From positions 1-64,000 of the forward strand of contig JAQWRY010000021.1 in the NCBI GenBank assembly GCA_029243485.1: a stretch of DNA of 64,000 nucleotides, read 5' to 3'. Made by a program: the position numbers and the translations under genes. The notes beneath the pieces are model-generated. The model was not told the origin of the DNA. It worked only from the letters and a program-made list of their open reading frames with translations, and did not search any database. Shown piece by piece: positions 42,141 to 50,093 of the stretch. Positions within the stretch are counted from its first letter, which is position 1. Each line of letters starts with the position of its first letter. Source of the stretch: Candidatus Binatia bacterium (GTDB lineage Bacteria > Desulfobacterota > Binatia > UBA12015).

Positions 42141-43136
42141 ATGCTCGAACAGAAGGTCGACCTACAGATCGGGGCCCTCATCGCGATTGCGGCCTCGTGG
42201 GTTCTGCTCCTCTACGCGGGATGTGCGACGGCCGATGAAGTACCCGGCGGAGAGATCGATCTCGACCTCACGCCCAACTTTCAGCTCGACGACGGGTCGG
42301 ACCTGCACTCGCTCGCGGATGCCGCTACTCGAAACCTACTGACCCCGGTGCGAGGGCGAGGAGCACGCTTCGGCCCGCGCCAGAAGGACCGATACTGTCG
42401 TCTCAAGGGGTCCAACAGTGTCCAGTGGGCCGTGAACGATCTCTCGACGGGCGAGGTCCTTTCGCGGAGCCCCGGAGCCGACCGACTCTTTTTCGGGGCG
42501 TCCACCTCAAAGATCTTCGTTGCCGCCGCCTTCCTCGACAAACAGAAAGGCGAGCCCAACAAGGAGCAGCTGGGGCTCCTCGCTCGGATGATCGTGGTCT
42601 CCAACAACGGCGCGTGGCTCGCGCTTCAACGGCAGACCGGCAACGACGGCACGAACGACGGTGGCCGCGCCGCCGTGGACGCGTTCGTGAAACGCATGGG
42701 CTATCCGACGATCAAGGGCTTTCAAGGTTGGATGAAGCGGCCCGACGGCTCCCGCGTGCACGGCAACGAGCTGAACGCGATGGAGGTCGCACAGTTCCTG
42801 CGCGACACCTACCAGCGCAAGTACGAAGGCGCGGACGTGCTCTGGAAGATCATGCAAGCCACCAAGACGGGGGGCTCCAAACTCAACAAGTACACACCGA
42901 GCGACGTCTACATCAGCGGCAAGACGGGCACCTACAGCGGCCCGAACGAGAGCCCGCAGACGGTCAACCTACCGACCATCAAGTCCCGAAACCACGCTGC
43001 CGCCGTGAGCATCGACGGCCGGATGTACGGGCTCGTTGTTCTGACGAACACGGGCGACAACGAGGACGTCGCCGTCCTCGGGGGCGGGCTCCAGCGAGAG
43101 TACCTCGGGGTGACACCGAAGGTGTCGTGCCCCTGA
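42141..43136 (+). CDS. Class-A beta-lactamase-like serine hydrolase
   Basis: This is a 331-aa exported serine hydrolase. After an N-terminal hydrophobic segment (IGALIAIAASWVLLLYAGC) come the penicillin-interacting motifs: GASTSKIF (S-x-x-K), VVSNNGAW (S-x-N, as S-N-N) and ISGKTGTYSG (K-T-G). The spacing fits class A beta-lactamases or small DD-peptidase-like proteins. Residue Glu166 of class A enzymes is not obvious, so lactamase activity is not assured. ATG 42141 is used; GTG 42123 is an alternative, since the same frame stays open and hydrophobic back to TGA 42024. It stands alone on the plus strand. Confidence 0.8.
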   Translation: MLEQKVDLQIGALIAIAASWVLLLYAGCATADEVPGGEIDLDLTPNFQLDDGSDLHSLADAATRNLLTPVRGRGARFGPRQKDRYCRLKGSNSVQWAVNDLSTGEVLSRSPGADRLFFGASTSKIFVAAAFLDKQKGEPNKEQLGLLARMIVVSNNGAWLALQRQTGNDGTNDGGRAAVDAFVKRMGYPTIKGFQGWMKRPDGSRVHGNELNAMEVAQFLRDTYQRKYEGADVLWKIMQATKTGGSKLNKYTPSDVYISGKTGTYSGPNESPQTVNLPTIKSRNHAAAVSIDGRMYGLVVLTNTGDNEDVAVLGGGLQREYLGVTPKVSCP

Positions 43137-43153
43137 GGCTCTTCGACAGCCTG

Positions 43154-43485
43154 CTAGGGAACCAGGACCGCGCGCCCCGTGATCCGACCGTGTTCGAGTT
43201 CATCGAGCACCGAGTTCACATCGTCGAGGCCGTAGCGCTTCGCGTCGACCCGAATCCGCTGCTGCTGCGCCAGGTGGAGCAACTCGGCCAACTCGTTGTG
43301 CGAACCCCAGTAGCTCGTCGTCAGCACGCCTTCCGCCCGCAAGCTGAAGAAGGAGAACGGAAGTGTGCCGCCTCCCAATCCCACGATGACGACGATTCCC
43401 TGGCGCGCGGAAACCGCGGCGCCGAGAGCCATCGTCGAATCGACCCCGACGAGATCAATGACGGCCTGCGCGCGCGCGGCTGAAC
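43154..43485 (-). pseudogene. C-terminal half of a zinc-type alcohol dehydrogenase
   Basis: The frame contains AQAVIDLVGVDSTMALGAAV, IVVIVGLGGGTLPFSFFSLR, then TTSYWGSHNELAELLHLAQQ and LDELEHGRITGRAVLVP, the NAD-binding lobe of medium-chain dehydrogenases from about residue 200 on. The zinc-binding N-terminal half is missing. Its 5' end fuses to the GST-like relic in another frame near 43480, a deletion junction. The stop follows the serine hydrolase by 17 bases on the opposite strand. Confidence 0.7.
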
Positions 43486-43778
43486 CGGCTCCAGAAATTC
43501 TACGGCGCGTCGATGCGGTGCATTGCGCCCTGTCCGAAGACGCGCCCGAGGGCTCGACGTGTGCCTGCGTCGACGTCGGAAAAGCGAGCCTCGACGAGGG
43601 TCCGCTCCGAGTCGAGGAGCCACGGCCGCCCCGTGCACTTTGCTGCCGGCATCAGGATCCCGGAGTTCAGCAAGACGGAGAGAGGCGGAACCGCGACCAG
43701 CGTGTGAGCGACCCCATTCTCGTAAAGACCGAGAAGAACCGCCTGCACCCACGGCGAGTGACCGACTCCGAAAGCCCT
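43470..43778 (-). pseudogene. N-terminal half of a glutathione-S-transferase-like protein
   Basis: GVGHSPWVQAVLLGLYENGV, VAVPPLSVLLNSGILMPAAK and RALGRVFGQGAMHRIDAP form the thioredoxin-like domain and first helices of a GST-like protein. A TAG follows DAP (near 43497), after which the same frame continues with NFWSRFSRARA, which looks like an original 'W-x-F-W-x-R-F-S' helix interrupted by a nonsense change. The C-terminal domain is missing. Upstream, no proper start codon remains before FARAFGVGHSPW. Confidence 0.6.
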
Positions 43779-43944
43779 TGCAAAATAAGGCCCGGGGGCC
43801 GGCGGGGGAGCATTTCGGGCCCCGCCACGAGGCGGGCCTCTAGAAAATGGCCGCCGGGAGTGCGATCCGGGGCGGTCACACTCCGAGCCCCCCGGGGAAT
43901 AGACCACGAACCCTTGGTAGAGAGCGCCTAGAGGACACTTCGTT

Positions 43945-44934
43945 GTGATCGCTCCCCCATGGGCTACGTTAGTCGCGGTGACCCCTTCTACGGAAACGGA
44001 CTTTCAGCGACAAAATCAGGCCAAGGCGGACTTTTCTCGCATCTACAACGCCCCAACGCCTCACGCCTATCTGAGCGAGATGGCTAATTTGGGCTACCAG
44101 ATCGGCGAACAAGCCAAGCCCTACCTGAGTGCCGCGACCGAATTCCTCCGAGCGCGCAACGATTCGGAACAGCCGGTTCAAATGCTGGATCTGGGATGCT
44201 CATACGGGGTCGCCTCCGCACTCGTCAAATACGGGTGTAGTCTCGAAGAGCTGTTGGCCTTCTTCGACAACCGCGCACCCGAAGCGCGACCCGAGTGCGT
44301 TCAGTCAACCAAGCGTTGGCTCGAAGCCGTACCTCCCCAGCAGGACATGGGCGTCGTCGGCTTCGACTCGTCCGAGTCCGCGATCGCCTTCGGTCAGGCC
44401 ACGGGCCTTCTCGATGCGGGAATCGCACACGACCTCGAGCAACCCGGCGTCTCAGCGACGCCGGCGGAACGCCAGATTGTCCGGAGTTCGAACCTTCTCG
44501 TGAGCACCGGCGCCGTCGGGTACATCACCGAGCGCACGTTCTCACAGGTCCTCGCCGAGCTTGGGAAGGATCACCCGGGCGAGTTCGGCCCCGCCGCGGT
44601 CCTTACCGTGTTGCGGATGTTCGACATCGAACCGATCGAACGCTGCTTTGCCAACGCAGGCCTGGAGTTCGCGCCGCTGCCCGGCGTCCTGCTGCCTCAG
44701 CGAGCCTTCGCCGATGAACAGGAAAAGAACGAGATCATCTCGATTCTGAGTGATCGGGACATCGACACCGAAGGCGCCGAGTCCGATGGAGTCCTCTTCG
44801 CGGAGGTTTGGCTGGCCGCTCCCCCGCAAGGCCTCGACGACTTCCGCCGATGCATGGCGAGAGTCGCCGCCCAGGACGACATCGAGCCTCTGTTGGCGAC
44901 GCACTGCGAAGTCGCGATGGCCGGCTGCGCCTGA
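43945..44934 (+). CDS. SAM-binding methyltransferase-like protein
   Basis: This is a 329-aa protein with a methyltransferase-type nucleotide-binding motif near residue 80 (VQMLDLGCSYGVASALVKYG) and a following acidic strand (VVGFDSSESAIAFGQATGLL). The usual D-x-x-x-x-x-x-L motif IV is replaced by RSSNLLVSTGAVGYITE. The N-terminus, with KADFSRIYNAPTPHAYLSEM, resembles O-methyltransferase-like enzymes of secondary metabolism. The start is GTG 43945 with AGAGGA about nine bases upstream; GTG 43978 is an alternative. No target or pathway partner is adjacent, and the genes on both sides are decayed. Confidence 0.6.
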   Translation: MIAPPWATLVAVTPSTETDFQRQNQAKADFSRIYNAPTPHAYLSEMANLGYQIGEQAKPYLSAATEFLRARNDSEQPVQMLDLGCSYGVASALVKYGCSLEELLAFFDNRAPEARPECVQSTKRWLEAVPPQQDMGVVGFDSSESAIAFGQATGLLDAGIAHDLEQPGVSATPAERQIVRSSNLLVSTGAVGYITERTFSQVLAELGKDHPGEFGPAAVLTVLRMFDIEPIERCFANAGLEFAPLPGVLLPQRAFADEQEKNEIISILSDRDIDTEGAESDGVLFAEVWLAAPPQGLDDFRRCMARVAAQDDIEPLLATHCEVAMAGCA

Positions 44935-44974
44935 TCAGTTTGCTCTCGCGCGCCGTCTACTCCCGCTTCGGATC

Positions 44975-45170
44975 CTACCGGGCCCGCAGCCGGGAGCCGG
45001 CCGCACGGGGTTGGATGTCCTCGAAGATATGCGCGAAGCCGGTCTTTGCGATCATCCACGTTCCGTCGATCTTCACGAACTCGTCCTGGTAGATCCCGGT
45101 GCCGTGCAAGACGGTCCCGGCGGGCACCCCGTCACTCGGTTTTGGACTGATCACGAAGAAGTTCGCGGAT
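44975..45170 (-). pseudogene. C-terminal fragment of an NTF2/SnoaL-like protein
   Basis: The minus-strand frame carries ANFFVISPKPSDGVPAGTVL, HGTGIYQDEFVKIDGTWMIA, then KTGFAHIFEDIQPR, the last strands of SnoaL/NTF2-like folds ('G-x-Y-x-D-x-F-V-K-x-D-G-x-W-x-I-x...R'). The N-terminal helix and active-site half are missing; the frame upstream belongs to the sulfotransferase relic of the other strand. Confidence 0.6.
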
Positions 45171-45203
45171 GGGCGGTAGGGGCCCACGGGGCACATCCAC
45201 ACC

Positions 45204-45690
45204 ATGGCGCTCGATCTTCCCAAACAAGACGACATCTCACTCTCCTACTCGATGGCGTCGTGCTTCTGGATGACGAAGATGCCCTGGATGGGCGAGCTCG
45301 ACTTTTTCCATGTCGACCGGTGGCCCTACGGCGACGCACGGCGTTCTGCCGCGAGCTCGTGCGCCGGCAGATCTACCTCAACGAATCGAACAAGATTCAT
45401 CTCGCGAAGAACCCTTACTGGACGGGCCGGATCGAGTCTCTCATTGAGACCTTCCCCGATACAAAGTTCATCGTGAACATGCGCGACCCCCGAGCCACGA
45501 TTCCGAGCCTACTCAAGCTCAACCGTGTTGCCTGGAAAGGACTCGGCTAGGACCAAGCAAGGCAGCAGCCGAGCCTCGAAATCCTCGCGGAGCAGTCGTG
45601 GTACAACTACCGGCATCCGCGAGCACCTCGGCGACCCTTTCGATCGCTTCGGCTGGGACGACGACGGAAAAGCCAAACCGATCCGGTAAG
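45204..45690 (+). pseudogene. Broken sulfotransferase-family gene
   Basis: Frame 1 from ATG 45204 has KQDDISLSYSMASCFWMTKM, then PWMGELDFFHVDRWPYGDAR. Frame 2 continues with FCRELVRRQIYLNESNKIHL, AKNPYWTGRIESLIETFPDT, then KFIVNMRDPRATIPSLLKLN and a TAG at 45549. The same frame continues with SLEILAEQSWYNYRHP before a further shift to EHLGDPFDRFGWDDDGKAKP. These are typical pieces of bacterial sulfotransferases ('P-D-x-K-F-I-x-x-x-R-D-P-R-x-x-x-x-S-x-L'). Two frameshifts, one stop and missing sequence make it non-functional. Confidence 0.7.
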
Positions 45691-45721
45691 ACTCAGATCC
45701 AGTAGGGAGGAATCGAGGCTC

Positions 45722-47119
45722 ATGGCGACGGAGAACGAGAAGCAACTGAACGAGGTCCGCGACGATCTCAGGTCGGCGTTCGACGATTTGATCGGCGAGC
45801 TTCAGGCCGCCCGCGACACGATCGACGATCCGCAGTACTTCCCGCCCTCGCCTTCATCGCGCGTCCTGGCCGAGGGATATCGCTACCTCGCGGGTTTCGT
45901 CCACCATGGCATCGAGCGCGCCTTCCACGAGGACCCGGACTTCCCCGCCTTTCGCAACGCGTTGTCGATCTTCAACAAGTCGACGATCGAGAACGCCGAT
46001 GCGATCTATTTCTACGCGCCGATCGACGGCCGGAAGAACTACCGCGTAACGGGACAGGTCGCGGATTCCCGTCACTGGCGGGGCGAGCCGCGGCTCCCGA
46101 ACGGGGCGGCCGCTCCCCAGTATCTGATCTTCGAGGTCGCCACCGGACCGATGGCCGGAGACAGCGGGTCACTGACCGAGCTCACGCCGGGCTTCCGAAC
46201 CGGCTTCGGAACGATCGACTCCTCGGCACTCGGCATCGATGACCACGGCCGCTTCGAAATTCTCCTGGGACCCGACAAGCCCGCAAGCTACGACGGCAAC
46301 TTCATCTGCACCAAGCGGGACCCGAGCCGCCGGAATCCTGAAGCCGGCGACCGGTACGCCGAGTACATCAGCGGACGCCAGCTCTTTTACGACTGGGCGA
46401 ACGAGGAGCCGGTAGCACTCTCGATCGAATGCCTCGACACGGCAGGCTCGCATCCGGCGGCTCTCACCCCGGAGCGCGCAGCCGCGAATCTCCGACGAAT
46501 GGGCGGCATCATCCGCGGCCAGATGCGTTTCTGGCTCGAGTTCTACGACGTCATCCTCAACTGCAATGGCACGCACGAGCACGATGGACGTCCCTACTTC
46601 ATGCCCGTCAATTCCTACAACCAGCCGAACGCCGCATCGAGCGAGACCGGCGGTGGCATGAGCACCAACATCTACGCCGGCGGAATCTACGAGCTCGCCG
46701 AGGACGAGGCGTTCTACATCGAAGCAACGTTCACCGGGCAGCCGGTATACACGAGCATGCATCTCGGCAACATGTGGGGCGAATCACCCGACTACGCGAA
46801 CCATCAGAGCAGCCTCAACCACCATCAAACGTACATGGGACCCGACGGCGTCCAGCGGTGGGTCGTCGCGCATCGCGATCCCGGCGTCCAGAACTGGATC
46901 GACACCACGGGACTCCCGCGCGGGTACCTCTCGCACCGCTGGGCGTACTCGAGGCAACCGGACAAGGCCGATTGGCCGAAGATCACGGGACGGAAGATTC
47001 GCTTCGACGAGATCGCGAGCGCGTTCCCGAACGACCAGCCACGCGTGAGCCCGCAGGAACGCCGCGAAGCGATCCGCATCCGCCAGCGTCACGTCCAGCG
47101 ACGGTATCGCGTCTTCTAG
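45722..47119 (+). CDS. DUF1214 domain protein
   Basis: This is a 465-aa protein of the DUF1214 family (often paired with DUF1254). Signatures are NALSIFNKSTIENADAIYFY, YRVTGQVADSRHWRGEPRLP, and RRNPEAGDRYAEYISGRQLF. The C-terminal part has HLGNMWGESPDYANHQSSLN and WIDTTGLPRGYLSHRWAYSR, which matches the terminal DUF1214 block ('W-x-D-x-x-G-L/H-P-x-G-x-x-x-x-R'). No signal peptide is present. Family members are found with hydroxysteroid or terpenoid catabolic genes, but the reaction is unknown. ATG 45722 has GGGAGGAA about eleven bases upstream. It opens a plus-strand series (VOC, HSL esterase, SDRs) that looks like a degradation island. Confidence 0.85.
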   Translation: MATENEKQLNEVRDDLRSAFDDLIGELQAARDTIDDPQYFPPSPSSRVLAEGYRYLAGFVHHGIERAFHEDPDFPAFRNALSIFNKSTIENADAIYFYAPIDGRKNYRVTGQVADSRHWRGEPRLPNGAAAPQYLIFEVATGPMAGDSGSLTELTPGFRTGFGTIDSSALGIDDHGRFEILLGPDKPASYDGNFICTKRDPSRRNPEAGDRYAEYISGRQLFYDWANEEPVALSIECLDTAGSHPAALTPERAAANLRRMGGIIRGQMRFWLEFYDVILNCNGTHEHDGRPYFMPVNSYNQPNAASSETGGGMSTNIYAGGIYELAEDEAFYIEATFTGQPVYTSMHLGNMWGESPDYANHQSSLNHHQTYMGPDGVQRWVVAHRDPGVQNWIDTTGLPRGYLSHRWAYSRQPDKADWPKITGRKIRFDEIASAFPNDQPRVSPQERREAIRIRQRHVQRRYRVF

Positions 47120-47147
47120 ACCCCAAACTCCCGGAAGGAGAATCACC

Positions 47148-47606
47148 GTGATCCTCGGTGTCCACCACCCCGCCCTGGCCGTTCCCAACATCAAACAGGC
47201 GCTCGACTTCTATTGCGGCGTCGTTGGCTTCAAAGTCGTCATGGACGTCGATCTTCCTTCCGGCTTCGAGGCGATGAGCACAGCCCTCGGCCTCGCGGAC
47301 GGGGGATGCGCGATACGGATGCTCCGCAAGGGAGGCTCCTGTCTCGAGCTCTTCGAGTTCAAGGAGAGCCAAGCCGGAGACCCGGCACGCCCGGTGAATC
47401 GGGAGGGCCTCACGCACTTCGCCCTGGCGACCGACGACTTCCAGGCCGACTATGACCACCTCACGTCTAACGGAGTGAAGTGGAATGCAGAACCGTTCGG
47501 GCAACCGCCCCTGCGCTTCGCGTACGGTCGCGATCCGTTTGGCAACGTATTCGAGCTGCTCGAGCAGCGGACGGAGGGGCCGACCTCTCTCCGCTTTGAG
47601 GACTGA
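47148..47606 (+). CDS. VOC-family (glyoxalase/dioxygenase-fold) protein
   Basis: This is a 152-aa vicinal-oxygen-chelate protein: VHHPALAVPNIKQALDFYCG (first beta-alpha-beta-beta-beta module with the metal His) and GLTHFALATDDFQADYDHLT, then DPFGNVFELLEQ (second module with His and Glu). A complete two-module metal site (His, His, Glu) is thus present. The start is GTG 47148 with GGAAGGAGA eight bases upstream, and the gene begins 28 bp past the DUF1214 stop, so the two are cotranscribed. VOC enzymes include isomerases, epimerases and extradiol dioxygenases; the reaction here is undefined. Confidence 0.9.
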   Translation: MILGVHHPALAVPNIKQALDFYCGVVGFKVVMDVDLPSGFEAMSTALGLADGGCAIRMLRKGGSCLELFEFKESQAGDPARPVNREGLTHFALATDDFQADYDHLTSNGVKWNAEPFGQPPLRFAYGRDPFGNVFELLEQRTEGPTSLRFED

Positions 47607-47671
47607 CCGCGCGATGCGTCGCAGACGAAAGCGGCTCGATCGATCCAAAGACAAGGGGAGGTCCGAGGTTC

Positions 47672-48565
47672 ATGGCTAGCGAAGAATTCAACGCGGTGAT
47701 GAAGATCATCCCCGCGAGCAACGTCGATCACGAAGATCCGATCGACATCGTCCGCAAGAAGATGCACGCGATTCACCCGAACTCGGCAAGTCCGGAGACT
47801 CATGTCGAACCGGTTGACCTCGACGGCATCGATGCCAAGTGGATTGCGACCCCCGGAAACGAAGCCAGCGACCGGGTCGTCCTCCACGTTCACGGCGGCG
47901 CCTTCGTATCCACCGTGATCGACCACTACCTCCAGTACGGGGAGCACTTGTCCCGTCACATCGAAGCAAGAGTCGTGTGCTTCCAATGGACCTGGGCGGA
48001 CGAAGCACCCTACCCGCGTGCGGTGGAGGATACCGTGCGCGCGTACCGCGCCCTGCTCTCTCGAGGCACACCCCCCGAGCGGATCGCGATCGTCGGAGAC
48101 TCGTGCGGCGGCGGCATTGCGCTCGCGGCGCTGGGCGCCCTGCGCGACGCCGGTGTGCCACTCCCCGCCTGTCTCGTTGGCCTCACACCCTGGCTGGATG
48201 CAGAACAGACCGGCGACGCCGCGATGAGTCCACGCGGGCTCGACCCGTTCGTCACGGCCGACTGGGTCCGTGCCCGCTTCCGCGACTACGCGGGCGCAAG
48301 CGGCGATCTCCGCGACCCAGGCCTCTCCCCGCTCTACGCCGACCTGCGAGAGCTCCCGCCAATTTATCTGTGCATCGGGCAGATCGACACGACCGCGGAC
48401 GACTCGACCCGCCTTGCGACCCGAGCCGCCAAGGAGGGCGGCTCCGTCATCGTCGACTCCGTCGAGGAGATGATCCACGGCTTCGTCGGGCTTTGCTGTG
48501 CGTTCCCCGAGGCGACGCAGGCGATGGAAAGAGTCGGCTACTGGATCAGACAACGAATTCCGTAG
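47672..48565 (+). CDS. HSL-type alpha/beta-hydrolase (acetyl esterase-like)
   Basis: This is a 297-aa esterase of the hormone-sensitive-lipase family. The oxyanion motif is HGGAF (residues 74-78, usually HGGGF/Y), the nucleophile elbow GDSCGG (Ser144, usually GDSAGG), the acid D in CIGQIDTTADD, and the His in MIHGFVGL. WTWADEAPYPRAVEDTVRAY replaces the common 'Y-R-L-A-P-E-x-P-F-P-A-A' with a variant substrate-pocket loop. ATG 47672 has AAGGGGAGG about twelve bases upstream. Position between VOC and SDR genes suggests an ester or lactone-opening step in one pathway. A TetR relic directly follows its stop. Confidence 0.9.
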   Translation: MASEEFNAVMKIIPASNVDHEDPIDIVRKKMHAIHPNSASPETHVEPVDLDGIDAKWIATPGNEASDRVVLHVHGGAFVSTVIDHYLQYGEHLSRHIEARVVCFQWTWADEAPYPRAVEDTVRAYRALLSRGTPPERIAIVGDSCGGGIALAALGALRDAGVPLPACLVGLTPWLDAEQTGDAAMSPRGLDPFVTADWVRARFRDYAGASGDLRDPGLSPLYADLRELPPIYLCIGQIDTTADDSTRLATRAAKEGGSVIVDSVEEMIHGFVGLCCAFPEATQAMERVGYWIRQRIP

Positions 48566-48572
48566 CCGGGCA

Positions 48573-48645
48573 CGCAACGAGTGCTTCCAGTACGCGGTCG
48601 ATGCCCTGCTCGGTGGCATCGTGGCGCGGCCGGACGCCACATCCG
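48573..48645 (+). pseudogene. Terminal relic of a TetR-family gene
   Basis: The codons read NECFQYAVDALLGGIVARPD, nearly the same as the end of the intact TetR regulator at 19606-20328 (DEYFQYAVDALLRGLVGQ). At DNA level 31 of 33 bases agree (48579-48611 against 20221-20253). No HTH or upstream part remains; the sequence starts 8 bases after the esterase stop. It shows that a paralogous or recombined regulator once sat here. Confidence 0.65.
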
Positions 48646-48684
48646 CCGACGAAGGCTCCACCAACCGAAGACAAAGGGGTACTC

Positions 48685-49428
48685 ATGTTCGACCTGACTG
48701 GACGCTCTGCGCTCGTGACGGGCGCGGGGCAAGGGCTTGGGGCCGGCATCGCGCGACATCTTGCCGAGCAGGGTGCTCACGTGATCGTCAACGATCTCGT
48801 CGCATCCAAAGCTGCTTCAACCGTCGCCACGATCCAAGAACTGGGAGGAAACGCGGAGCCGCTCGCGTTCGACGTGACGCAACTCGAAGCCGTCGAGCAA
48901 GCCTTGGCCGCGCGGCCGCTCGACATCGTCATCAACAACGCAGGAAATGCCGGTGCGACCGTCATGCAGCCAACCCCGTTCCGTGACATGGACCCGAAGC
49001 AGTGGGCTGCCCCGATCGACGTGAACCTTCACGGCGTAATGAACGTCACACGCACCGTCTTGCCCGGCATGTGCGAGCGGCAGTTCGGCCGACTCATCAC
49101 GATCTCCTCCGGCGCTGGCGTGATCGGCCTTCCCATCGGCGTTGCGCCCTACGGCGCGGCGAAGGGGGGCGCGATCTCGTTCATGCGCCACATGGCCATC
49201 GAGAACGCGAGTTTCGGCGTGACCGCGAACTCTCTCGCATTGGGCCTGATGGAGATGACCGACATCCACAACCCCGACCTCGTCACGAAGCTCGCGAAAC
49301 AGGTTCCCTGTGGTCGTCTCGGAACCGGCGACGACGTCGGCCCAGCGTGCATTTGGCTGGCGTCCAACGAAGCGTCCTGGGTCACCGGACAGACGATTCA
49401 CGTCTCCGGGGGATCCGTCACCACCTGA
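48685..49428 (+). CDS. Short-chain dehydrogenase/reductase (SDR)
   Basis: This is a classical SDR of 247 aa: TGAGQGLG cofactor loop, VIVNDLVASKA (Asp after strand 2, suggesting NAD), INNAGNAG, catalytic Ser in TISSGAGVIG, YGAAKGG and the closing WVTGQTIHVSGGS. ATG 48685 has AAGGGG nine bases upstream. It follows the HSL esterase and TetR relic in the same direction. The substrate is unknown; the series esterase-SDR-SDR-amidohydrolase fits opening and oxidation of a cyclic or esterified compound. Confidence 0.92.
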   Translation: MFDLTGRSALVTGAGQGLGAGIARHLAEQGAHVIVNDLVASKAASTVATIQELGGNAEPLAFDVTQLEAVEQALAARPLDIVINNAGNAGATVMQPTPFRDMDPKQWAAPIDVNLHGVMNVTRTVLPGMCERQFGRLITISSGAGVIGLPIGVAPYGAAKGGAISFMRHMAIENASFGVTANSLALGLMEMTDIHNPDLVTKLAKQVPCGRLGTGDDVGPACIWLASNEASWVTGQTIHVSGGSVTT

Positions 49429-49529
49429 GCACGCACCGCGCCGCGGCGTCCCGCCGGTAGAACACCACCCGACCGACGCGAGGCCGCACCGGTGACGAGC
49501 GCAGCCCTGCTGTCGATCTCTCCCCTCTC

Positions 49530-49858
49530 GTCAAGGCTCCCAACGGGCGAGCGTTCGCACCTGGAGGCGTGTCGACGAATGCGACCCGAATGCCCCCATA
49601 CTCGGCCTGGTAGGCGGCCACCGCGTCCTTAACCTCGTGCACGTGAGTCAGCTCCACTTGTACACGCCCAGCCATACCCAGCACGGCATCGGTGACCTTG
49701 CGACCCCGCCATCCCCGATACTCGGCTTTCTCGACACGCACCGTAAAGTCCCGGAAGGGGCCCCAGCCGAAGCACTCGACGCAATCAGTCGCACTCGCCG
49801 CGACGTCGTCGACGACGAAGCAGACCTGGGACGGATAGAGCCTAGGGAGTGCGGTCAT
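49530..49858 (-). pseudogene. Internally deleted VOC-family gene
   Basis: From ATG 49858 the first module is intact (LYPSQVCFVVDDVAASATDC, FGWGPFRDFTVRVEKAEYRG, GRVQVELTHVHE). The second module is reduced to its end, AAYQAEYGGIRVAFVDTPPG, joined directly after the first; the middle strands with the second metal ligands are missing. The rest of the frame (NARPLGALTRGER) is unrelated. The deletion within the domain makes activity unlikely. Confidence 0.6.
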
Positions 49859-49947
49859 GGAGCGATTCGCAGGCCGATTTCCGCGCGGAGTCAACATCGT
49901 TGACTCCGTACGAAATGCGATGGTACGCCGGCAGGGACAACGCAGGA

Positions 49948-50070
49948 GCTATCATCCTGAAGGGTAAGACGGTTCTGGCCTCGGGCGTCGGCCCCGGCCT
50001 CGGCAGTGAGATCGCCCGCCGCGTCGCGCGCGACGGCGGAAACCTCGCGGTCGGCGCACGAAGCGTTACC
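49948..50070 (+). pseudogene. N-terminal fragment of a further SDR
   Basis: The frame reads IILKGKTVLASGVGPGLGSE, then IARRVARDGGNLAVGARSV, the first beta-alpha-beta unit of an SDR with a G-x-G-P-G-L-G variant of the cofactor loop. Nothing of the catalytic part follows; the intact SDR at 50094 begins 24 bases later in the same direction. The fragment may be the 5' remnant of a tandem SDR pair. Confidence 0.6.
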
Positions 50071-50093
50071 AACGAAGCAGGGAGCAAATCGAG

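Noticed and set aside
43830-43855. GC-rich hairpin near the GST relic (GGCCCCGCC, ACGA, GGCGGGCC)
   Set aside because: It has a bulge and lies in decayed sequence without a gene end nearby; not called as a terminator.
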